Assembly (NCBI RefSeq): GCF_036884655.1
Contig: NC_088338.1
Coordinates: 124,001-188,000 of the forward strand
Direction: 5' to 3'
Source of the DNA: Musa acuminata AAA Group
Taxonomy: Eukaryota > Streptophyta > Magnoliopsida > Zingiberales > Musaceae
DNA: 64,000 nt
The position numbers and the translations under genes were made by a program. The notes under the pieces are model-generated. The model was given only the letters and a program-made list of their open reading frames with translations. It was not told the origin of the DNA and did not search any database. Below, piece by piece: positions 49,401 through 61,400 of the stretch (position 1 is its first letter; each line of letters opens with the position of its first letter).

Positions 49401-52400
49401 TGGAAGGAAAAATCATGAAAATTAGGCTTGTGTTGTACACTAAACAGTACCTTAAGTGATGATGTCCAACTAGATTGTTGTGATTTTATCTTAATCAATT
49501 ATTATTATGACTTGTAAAATTATTTTCTATGTTTTAGAATGTGCTATTTGTGATAACAAGTCTTAGGTCTTAGCAGAAGTTGATTATCTTAGCTCATTCC
49601 AGAAACTGACAAATTTAAAATTTTATGGTTTTGAAGCTATTATTTTTTATAATGTGTTGTGATAATAAGCCTATAACATAATAAAAATCTGATTATGTTA
49701 TTTATTTTAGTTAATATTGTAAATCAATATCTCAAGTTTTGAAGCCAATGTTATTATTAATTAAAATTGAGAATGTTTTCTAAAATTTTTGGTGATGAAG
49801 GATATTATCTTGACAAATTTATATAACATATAAAAAATATTTTTTGAACATGTTAGAGTGGACTTATGGGAGGTAAACATAGGTTAATTCCTTAACAATG
49901 GAATTGATTTTTTTACTATGTTTGTTAGAGACCATTCTTTTTTATTCTCCATTCACCTGGCTTTCAACTAGTTAATAGCTATTGTCTTTATAATTTTAAA
50001 TGTTTGTTTAAAAAGCAAAATGCCTTAAATGTCCATGTTTCATTTATTATCTGAACCATCTTAAGGCTGTTTGCAATTTATGATGCAATCCTGATCCAGG
50101 GAATATTGTGATCGATGACTAAGCTATATAGGCAAACTTATGGCAGGGATTATTTCCTGTCAGACTGGTTTACTAAGCGCAAATTGAACACATAAATATC
50201 AGCTATATATTGTCTTCTTTAAGGATTTTGATCTTTGTGATGCAATCCATGCTGGCGAATGACTAAGCTATATAGGCAAACTTAAGGCAGGGATTATTTC
50301 CTGTCAGGCCAGTTTACTAGCAAATTGCACACACAAATAACAGCTACCTATTGTCTTCTGCAAGGATTTCCAATCTCAGTGACACAATCTGTGCTGGCCA
50401 ATTGCTAGAATGGTAGGTGTCAACGCCATGAAAACAACAAAAAGAAGGAAAACAAAGGGGAATCAGTTGATTCTCAGGGTTATCTTAAGCGAAAAACTTG
50501 ACCAAACCCATCTGCTATGGCTCTATTCCTCAAAAACAGTTGCCTGAGCCTTTCAAACTTGTTCTAATTTTAGATTACAACAACTGCTTCATCTACAGGT
50601 TTGTTAGTAAAACAATTTGTATTTGTCCATGCTTTGCCACATGGACCAATACTTGAACACACCAATCTCCTTAAAATTAGATAAGTACACATTTAATCTG
50701 GTAGCTGTCTTTGATATCTTTAAAGGAAAGTCTTTCAAGATTTGAAGCTGGAAAGTTATAGTAAACTTTTTGGTTTGTATCGTAGAGATGCAGGCGTTCT
50801 TATGAAACCCCTGGTAACAACAAATTATAGTCATGACTAAGAATCATCTAGCTACTTCTCAGCTTGTTGGTTATGGATATTCATAGTTTATCAGAAGGTT
50901 GAATATGATATTACATTTATAACTTTATTTTTACTGTTTATGAAGCTTAACTTGTTTATCAAGCTCAAGTCTGTTCCAAATTATGAATATTCTTATTAGC
51001 TTATGAGTGCAGGGGAGAACAATTGCATGTGCTCTGTGGAGTGGAAGAGCTAATGCCCTCAATTGGCACTGTCATTCCAACTCCAGCTGTTCTTGCTGTT
51101 AATTCTTGCCAATCAGAATCATCAGTACAAAATATTGGCCTGTTCTGTACTGATCCATCATCATATACACAAGCTTTACTTTCTGAAGAATGTGTCCCAC
51201 CTAAAAGTTCAAATAAAGAGATGGATATTCCTTTGAAGACATGTTTAGTCTCTATTTCTGATGATGGGAAAATCTGGAACTGGCTTGTCACTTCTGATAA
51301 AGGTAAGGAATTCTCAGAAAGCTATATTTATCATGTAAACTGCTAAACTTGGTGGAGAAGTTGCTGCCGAGACAATAAATAGATCAACTGAAAAATGTTT
51401 TTATGAAGGTGTACCTGATGCAGTTAAAGAACCAGCGCCTGTTAATGGGAGCTGTCCTCCATCTACAAAGCCAAGATTCATGGAACCAGAATTACCCATG
51501 AAGGTTGGTTGGTGAAGATACTTGAATTTTTTCTGTTCTGAACAATTTCCTTCTTTCTTCTAGCCTGTTCGAAGTTTTGCTACTTGCACCATTAAGTTCC
51601 TAAGATAACATTATGGCATGTGAAAATTTCCTGCTCATGTATCTGTTTGTACTCTGGAATAAGTATAGCACCAGCAAGGTCTTAATAGTATGATGAGATG
51701 TCTACTTTTACTGTCTACTGAGTTGTCTTTTGTATTATTTTATGCCATGGTAAACCATTGTTTATGATTTTATAAACCACCAACAATATTCCAAAATGTT
51801 TATTATATTTCAAAGCATGCAAAAAGAAACAAGAAAACAAGCTGTTGGTTGCAATTATTTGTTCAGTTACAAGGATCCTTTTCCACCTTTAAGCTCAGTG
51901 ATGTCTCTAGTCAAACTAAGAGCCATCAAATGCCCTTTTAGTGTTTCTGTTGAAAATAAATGTTTTGTTTGTCTATCACTTACTCCATTCCTTTTGTTTT
52001 TTTGTGTTTGTTAAAAACAATTTATCACTAGTTAGCTTTTAGTTCCTATTCATTTTGTGCTTTCCTCAGGATGCCTCTTGTTTTCCTTTTCTTAACGAAA
52101 CACAGTTGGTAGGCAACCTGTTTAGATTTTCTTTAAAGGAGAAAAAGAAAGATTAACATAGAAAGAGTTGCCCATGCACACATGAACAAAGATTATATTA
52201 AAACATATGCTAACTACCTGGATGAGTGCCAACAATTGCATCTTTCTGAGTGTGAAAATACTTCAATAAACATGTATCAATGTGTTATGCTACAGGTACT
52301 GAATGCATGCATCTATAACCAGTTATGAAGGCATCTTGTCATTTTTTGGTTCAGGAATTTAAATTTTGATCCAGCAATGGTTTCAATAACCTACTGGACT

Positions 52401-55400
52401 AGTATGGTATTGGTATACTGGACCAGTCGTAGACACGTGCAAACCGTAAGCACAAGCATTTAAAAAATAATTATAAACCAAATCTGACCCGCTGAAATGA
52501 ACTGGAATGAATCAGTCTGGGTGAAATTGCCTTCCTTGATACTGGGTGGTATACTAATTTGTACCACCTGTGTCATTGAATAGAATAATAAAAAAATGAA
52601 TGGTAGTAAACTGGTATCGAGCCATATGGTTTGATACTGATGCTTGGCTACATCAGTAAGTACCAGTTTGTATCATCCAGGATTGTTGAAATTTAATGCC
52701 TTGTTTTTGTTAGCTATCTTTTTGAGTTGATTCTGTTAGGGATCCTGCTATTATGTGTGCTAATATGGCTGCATCATTGATTTATTTAAGATTTTGAACT
52801 GTATGAAACTCGCAGTTACAGATTAGGTGGAGTAGATTGACATACAGATAAGTCAGTATTACAAGTTCACCAGATAAGCATTATTTATTAATATTTTCTA
52901 GAGCACTTATCAGAAATGCATCATTAGGTCTCACTCAATACTGCATCTTTATTCATGTCATTCTTTCTTCTTACAGTTCTGAAGTATTTGATTTGTCTTC
53001 TTTTCTGCAGATCAGTTTGATGGGCCAGCTCCATCTTCTTTCATCAACGCTGACCACTTTAGCTGTACCATCTCCATCTTTAACTGCGACTTTAGCTCGT
53101 AATTCCTGGTTTCCCATTTCTTTTTTACTTGCTAGCATAGGTGTGTCAAAGTTTTCTATAACATGATTAAATTGAAATTTTGCACATCTGAAGGTGGGGG
53201 CAACAATCCTGCACCAGCAGTTCCACTTATTGCTTTGGGAACACAAAGTGGGACTATTGATGTCGTAGATGTTTCTGCCAGTGCAGTTACAGTAAGCTTT
53301 TCTGTCCACAGTAATGCTATCAGGGGACTAAGGTGGCTTGGAAATTCTAGGCTTGTTTCATTCTCATATGGCCAGGTATATATGACTATGCAGCATAAAG
53401 ATGCCTTTTTATTTTCAACAATTTTCCAACTGGCATAATACGAGTGCTTATCATCAATATTTTTCTAGTGTCCTCTGTACTTTCATGGCATACTACAGTG
53501 TGATATTAGCTGCAAGGTCTGTCATACCGAAGCGTACCACTCGTACCGGTCCGATAGGTTACCGGTACATGGACCGTCCGGTATCGCTACAGTGCTATAA
53601 TATGCAAAAAATAAAAAATTATTTGGTACACCAGGGTGTACCGCTCGGTACACCGGTACCGTACCATACCGAGCCCGGGTCGAAACGCCGGTACGGTACG
53701 GTACAGCGAACCTTGATTAGCTGTATGCTTATTAATCCAAGAAGTGACATCTTTTACTTGTAACATCTGAGGAATTATATTTGTCAAGTTTCTATGTTCT
53801 TTAACGAGTATATTGTCTGCAGTTGCAATATTAGATAAACTTATACACAATATCGGCACCTTTGATGCAAATTTTAACATGTTTATTCTTAACATCAGCA
53901 GTTATGAATTTCATATGAAAATGTTATGGAAATATTTGTCAAGTAAATTTACTGTCTAATAAAGAGGGGCCAGCTAGAATCATTGTAAGAAAATTGCTGG
54001 TGACATCATAATATGGCATTTCATATAAGAAGTATGAATTTAAAAATCTTCTCCAAATTTTGATCATGTAATCTCTTGCCAAGTAATAAAATTGTTTATG
54101 TTGTCTTGCACCTTTTTGTCTAATCAGTAGTATATCAGTAATTCATCTCAGTATTCTGAGATTAGAGTTCAGTTGGAGAAGGGCCAATTCATTTTAGCTT
54201 CTTGGAAGGAGTATGCATGTCAAGTGCTGAAAATTAGCTCATTTACTGAATTGCACCTTTGTCTGAGAGGGTCTAAGTCAACTTTTGATAACTCATTTTT
54301 TCGCCTGATGATGAATGTGGAATGACAACATGACTTGTGAGAAGTGGTAATTTGAAATAAACAAATATTTCTTTTTTATTTTGTCTTTGACTTCAGTCTC
54401 TATGTTCTTACATGCCAAACTATGAGAGCCGAAGTTTGTGACCTTTGCTTTCATGTATCTGAGACTGGTGGGCTATACTTTCCCACAAATCACAATTATT
54501 TAAATATACCAAAATGAAAATTTTAATTTATCTTGGTCTTATGTAGTTGTTTAGGCGTCTTTCTTTAGTCCTGGTTTCTGAATTGCTAGGTCCTTTTGGT
54601 AATTACTTCTAGGTCCTTGCTATTGAAGTTTCAAACTTTGAACTTCACTAATTTCAAAACTAACAACATGACATTTGAAGTTTTAGTTTTAGTAGAAACT
54701 TGTAGAATATAATTGTGTATTTGTAGTAGTTATTCAATGGTTGTTGCGGATCCTATCTTTTTTGTCATTATATGATGTCTTGATGCTTCTTGAGTTTAGG
54801 TAAATGAGAAGGGAGGAGGCTATACCAATAGACTTGTTGTCACTTGCCTTAGAAGTGGACTAAATCGACCATTTCGGCTCCTACAGAAGCCAGAGCGAGC
54901 CCCCATAAGAGCTTTAAGGGCTTCTTCATCTGGAAGGTTGGGCCTTAGCGTAGGTTTTCTTTTCATGTCTACTTTGGGTACTTATATATCTTTATTCATT
55001 CCTTTCATATCTATCTAATTTTTCATAATGTGTTATCAGAATGGGCAACAAGGGCAACTCATTTTATTGAAATAGCATATCTTTATTATTTTGAGTTCAT
55101 CAAGTTTTTATTCATTGTATGTCATTGATTTTGTTTTCAACAACAAGCTGTTAGTCCCAATTACTTGGGTCAGTTACCTTTATGCCATCAGGTTCTTGTT
55201 AGCAATCTGATCTGATACATCATGGCTTTTTTCATTGTTTCCATACTAGCCTTTTGTCATATTTTTCTATATGTATTTAAACACTTTATCTAATTAACAT
55301 TATTTTGATGGTGCATTTTCTAGTCTTCTTTTGTTTTATACAAACCACCTTAGATCTTTTATCCCTTGTTTTATTCTTAAGGAACTGATCCTGCCTTTTT

Positions 55401-58400
55401 CTGGGGTCTCACTGATAGTCTGTGAAGCTAGTTTCTCCTCTCATCCGACTAAGTTGTAAAATTGGGCTTCGGTTTTTGTCGTACTAGCTGGTAGTTGGAT
55501 ACCAATCAACATTTCGTTGGGACAAATCAGAAAAACTGATGAGATCTTGTTATCTGCTATTTACCGTATCTACTTTGTTAGGCACCATTTATTAGGGTGA
55601 TTTATAGCCATGAGTGGAGCAAATATATCTGTTTGGAATTCTAATATATTTTTTATATCCACCTGTTTAATCACAATTTTTGTTGCTAATTAATAATTTC
55701 TTGGAACTAATAGATGGTGGATGTATTTGGGGGAATGTGGCAATTTAGCAGATATAACGATACATGCAACAGTTATCAGTGAACTGTTACATTGGCAGAA
55801 TTGGGCAATTTATATTTGTAAAAGAGTATTGTTTAATTTTTAACCTTATTGATCTCTAAGCACAATGCTCTCTTTTCTGTGGTTGTCCTGTTTCTATAGT
55901 CATTGTGTAATCACAAGGAACACAATTAGCTATGAGGAATTTTATTTGCAGCATACTTTTTTGAGATGAACATACAGTCATGTGCACATGATCTATTATA
56001 TCTGCTGGTACGATTGCACATGCCAAGCATGTTGTCCTATACCAGTTGGTGTGGTGCCAAATATCATCACAGTATGTGCTAGCACACTGCAGAGCTGGCA
56101 CATGGTCCATTCTGGCTGGTATAATCCCTATTCCATTCATCAACACTACAAATACAGAAACATGCTACTATAGTGCTAGCTTAGCGCAATGCCTGTGTCA
56201 GCTGGGACAGGTGCCAGTCCACAGTTTGTATTCCTTTGATTATAGAGAATATAAATAGTTCTTGTCCTTTTCTCTTTAGTGCATTGTTGTATCTATATTA
56301 TTTTTTTTGAAAATGACATTAACTTTTCTGAGCATATCCTTTTGCAGGTATCTTCTCATTTTGTTTCGGGATGCTCCTGTCGAAGTGTGGGCTATGACGA
56401 AGAATCCCATTATGGTGATCAGTCTTCTATACTTTGTGCTATGATAAAGGAAGAAGTGGATTTATTGTTTATATGCAAATATTATAGCAATTTGAGGATG
56501 AGTAACTCTTTAGCTACAGTGAAATGCACAAATATATATGTTAGTTTTAAATGTTGACTACCTTTCCACCGCTGATATTTCCATGATTCCATCCATACTT
56601 TTTCCTTTTGATTAAAAATTAGAGACATTTAATGCTGATTTTCATATTTGTCTTGCTGAAAAATAGAAATTCTTACTCATTAGGAACCTGGCAACTTGAA
56701 ATAATTGCTGTTCAGATGGATCTTAGAAATTGTGTGATGCGTACCTTAGTATGAGTGCCATTTGAGATCCAAGAGGATGAACAAATTGCTGTGAGTTATA
56801 TGAGACAAAATATGGGGACATTTTGTGACAAAGAAATGAAATCTTGTATTCTGTTTAAGCAAATCTAAGGTGAAGTTAGTGTTTCAACCTTTCACATTAC
56901 TTGTTTTAATTCCTTATCTTGCACTGATGCTAACAGCTTAACATGTCTTGATCATTTGTTGAAAATGTTGCTGGTTAAGTTGCATGAGAACCATTTATTT
57001 TTATTATCATTATCTTGTTGCTGTTAGGCCTTGGCTTTGTTGTGCACTTGAAGCTTCTCGTGCTGTTCTTATATTGGAACTACTTTTTCTGATCATGTAG
57101 CTTAGATCATTAGCTCTTCCCTTTACTGTATTGGAATGGACACTTCCAAGTGCACCCCGCCCTATTCAGAATGGATCTTCTAAGGAAATATCAGCATCAA
57201 AAGAACTGACATCTAATGCAAATGCAAGCACAAATGCATTGTCTACAGATGCTAGTAAGGGGATGTGTTTTAAGATAATATTCTTCTCTTCTCAATTTTT
57301 TTACATTAATCATTTATTACACTTCTGTTTTAATACTGAATTTACAGAGCTGAAGGTAACCTTGTTTTGTAGAGACAACAAGCTCTGAGACTCCTGTGGA
57401 TGACATATCTGAGAGTTTTGCATTTGCTTTAGTCAATGGTGCCCTTGGTGTATTTGAAGTTCATGGACGAAGAATAAGAGATTTTAGGTGTGACTTTGTT
57501 GAATTGTGGTGTACTTCCATGATGTTAAAAGTAGTTATTGACTATATCATGAATATAGGTTCTGTGGCACTTCCATGGTGTTATGTGGCACTTCTATGAC
57601 CTTAGCTCAAATCTTTTATGCTAGAAGTTGATTTCACCTCATTTACTAATAAAAATTTAGCTTTTCCTGCATTCTCCTTGGTGTCACCTGACAGTTGTGT
57701 CAATCCTTGATTTTTACAGTAGATGCTCTAGATAGTCATCACATTGGAAGGATATTATGTCCTGAAATCTTTAGTCATTGAAACTAAAGTATGTATTTTT
57801 TTACTAGCTACTGGATATTTTAACAGCATTTCTTTTAACAAACTTACTGTATGTATAAATGACTATAAGCTAAAAGTTTAACGGATGTACATAGTACACC
57901 AACAAAAACTTGGCTTTCTGTGAAACTCATACATTAATTGTAAATTTAGGAAATTCCTTGTGTGGATGCTGGTAAATATTTCCTTTGATAAGTTGTATTA
58001 GATGTGAAAGTTTATGCTCAAATGTCACATTACCACTCAACATTAGTTGTAGCACCGAGGGAGCAGGGATTCTCTGTGCCATGGCCTCAAGTTTGGTTTC
58101 TTGTTGTTCTATTATGAAATTAATTGCCTTCCAGTTGCATAAATGATGATAATCCAATTGTTTTTTCAGACCAAAGTGGCCGTCAACCTCATTTGCTTCA
58201 TCAGATGGTTTAATCACTGCTATGGCATATCGTCTCCCCCATGTGGTATATAGCTGTGTTTAAGTAACCTCAATTTTCTTTGCCAGATTTGCTTGTCTGC
58301 TTCTTTTTCGGGTGCAACTCTTGTGCAGCACAGCCTTGACTTCTTTGATTGCCTCCAGGTTATGGGGGATCGATTAGGCAACATACGCTGGTGGGATGTG

Positions 58401-61400
58401 ACTACAGGTCTTTCTTCTTCATTTAACACCCATAGGGAAGGAATAAGGAGGATAAAATTCTCACCTGTTGTTCCTGGTGACAACAGCAGAGGGCGTATTG
58501 CTGTACTCTTTTATGATAACACATTCTCAATCTTTGATCTTGTGAGTATGAAAGTGAATCCTTAAATTTATCTATTTTACTTGTTAGCTTTATGAATGAC
58601 CCTCAATTTCACACTGATTTATGAAGCAATGCAATTCCGTAGCTTATGTTCAATTTTATTTTTCAGAAAACATAAAGTATTTTCGGAAATAAAACATAAA
58701 GTATTTATGCATCCTGAGAAGCATAAAAAGCGGACCATTGCTCTGATTCCGAGCTATGCTGCTGACACATTTCTATCTTGAATGTGTTTTCCTCTAGCTT
58801 TTTCTATGCTAGATATGGTTTCCTATCTTCTTAATTGATGACTTGCTGATATGAATTCTTCTTGCCATGTGTGATTTTGATAAATTGATTGTAGCTATGC
58901 CCTAATCTTCTATGTGAAGCTGTAATTAGAGTGGCAAGATTGTGTTCCAAACAGTGAAGAAAATATGCTATAAGGACAGGAACAATCAATATAATAGCTA
59001 AATATTAGTTAACTGAAGTATTAGGATTGTTCAAATTAGTTATTGACAGACACATGGAATTACTTGCAATAACATTTACACAAACTCTAATACTTTTCAC
59101 TATAGAGAAATAAAAATCAATTAGAAATGTAGAAAGAATTTATCTTTGAATAGGCCTTAAAAACTTAGGATAAAAAATCCATGGGATTTGCTCCAATCTT
59201 CTAAAAGTTCATGTTCCTAATTATTCCAGGGTTGCATTGCATCCTAAAGGGTAAAAAAGAGAGAGGGGAAGAAAAGAAGATTTGGATTGTAAAGTATTTG
59301 TTAAACTAAAATGCTATGGATCCTTGAATCTCCAATGCAGATCATCATTCTCATCCAAGATTTTGGACATTGGTATTAATATTATATTCCAATGTGATTC
59401 AGGAGATCGTGCACCTACATGCTATTAATATTATATTCCAATGTTGACCATCAGTCTATCCAAGAATTTAGACATTAGTATGGAACACAAACATGATTCA
59501 GGAGATTGTATGCATTCATGCTATTAACTTTACATTAATCTCTGAAGCTAAGTCCAAATTCCTAATCAAGCTAAATATAGGCATAAAGGACTTGTAAAAC
59601 CCAGTAATTCTTAGCCTCTGACAGGAAAAAAAACTATTTTGGCTGCTATTCAAGTTCATATGAAATGGCACCTTTTCTAGTTTCTTTACAGTCTTAGACA
59701 TCAAAAGAGCATCATGGAGGAGAAAATTTATAGGTTTTACTGTAGGGATAAATATTCATCTCAAGAAGATAGATAGTATAGTGCTGAAGGAGCACAAAGT
59801 CTGTAGATCTGCAAAATTAGTATCATCCTCATTGATGCTTCTATTGTCCTTCCAAACTTAATAACTTTAGATGTCTGTGCTTTATTATTGAGAAAATGCA
59901 AAATTCTTATTGAACTGTTTCAATGCATAATTTGTTGATAAATTCAAAATTTTCAATTGACAGGATTCATCAGATCCATTGGCCAATGCCCTTTTACAAC
60001 CCCAGTCTCCTGGAACTCTTGTTTTGGAGCTTGACTGGCTGACGATGCGATCAGAAAGAAATGAACCACTAGTTTTATGCATAGCTGGAGCTGACAGTAG
60101 CCTTCGCCTTATTGAGGTTAATATGTAGGTTCTTGCCTGACGTTTCAATTATATTCTTTTACTTTTTGCATTTAGCCTGTGAAAGTTCACATTGCATCAT
60201 AGTGTTGGTAATTGTTCACGAATGTTTCATTTCCTTGTCTCAAACTATGTTCTGTGGAGATTTATACTTGTGAACCTGATGCTTAAGACTTCTGGTTGAT
60301 GAATGCTACTTGTAGGCTTATATAGATATGTTAATCAATCATCACACAACTTGATAGATAGACTGGGTAAGTGCAGATGCAGATCTGATTGTTGTGCAAT
60401 ATCATTCAAATGGGCATAACTATGTTAAGATGTAAGTTCAGTTTACAGTACAAATTACCCTCGTAAGGTAGGCTTCAAATTCAGTTGTAAGGTTTTGAAA
60501 AGCAGTGACAGATGATAAATTAGACAATTATCTTAGGAGTAAAAAGTGTTGTTATTATTCTTAATGCAAGATCTATGCAACTCTATCATTATTATGTGTT
60601 TTAACTCTAAAACAAGAGGTTTCAACCAAAACGCTAGGCATACTAACAATCAGTTGATAACATCTAAATTTCCATTTATTTATATTGCTTGATAAATGAA
60701 AGTTTGAGCAACAGATGCCTCACAATGAAACTTAGAAGTCAGTGGAGTGGTACGTCTATCTATCTGCTTGAGTTTAGATAAGCACCAATGGTTTCCTTGA
60801 TGAATAGAATGGATTAAGAGTCGAGGGAAATTTACATGGTTTAAAGCTACATTTCTAATTTTGAATAATACTGCCCGGTATGGGCGGTACATATTGGTCC
60901 GCCAGCGGATTGGTACGCGGGCTGCCCGCTACCGTGCGGAACGTTGGATATCGCCTCGTATCGGACGATACGGGGCTATATCGGATGGTAACGATCGAAA
61001 TTTCGACCGTTACCACCCGGTACTGATCGGTAATGGTCAAAATCGATTATTATCAACCCGTAACAGTGTTCCAACCCTTTTTCATGGGTTTTTAAACCCA
61101 TCCTCCCTCCTATTTCACTTCATTTCACTCTCACACTCTCTTAAACTACCTCAAACTCATTTTTTCTCACATTTGCACTCTCCTAAACTTTTTACAAAGC
61201 AACGATTTGTGAATTGAATCGAGGCTAATTTGGGAGGATTAAGAGGAAGAACTTTTTAATCATGAGCAATATTTTACACATGCCACCCAAGATTTAGATC
61301 ATGGAACTCGACAAGGTACTGGTCAAGTTTATGCGCGGAAGGGGAAAGGGAAGACAATGGATGAATTTGAGCAGATATGACAGAGCCTACATGATGTAGA

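Noticed and set aside
58287..58358. Alternative acceptor giving a 24-residue in-frame extension of WDR11 exon 11
   Set aside because: It would leave an intron of only 41 nt, too short for plant splicing, and remembered homologues go directly from PHV to VMGDR.
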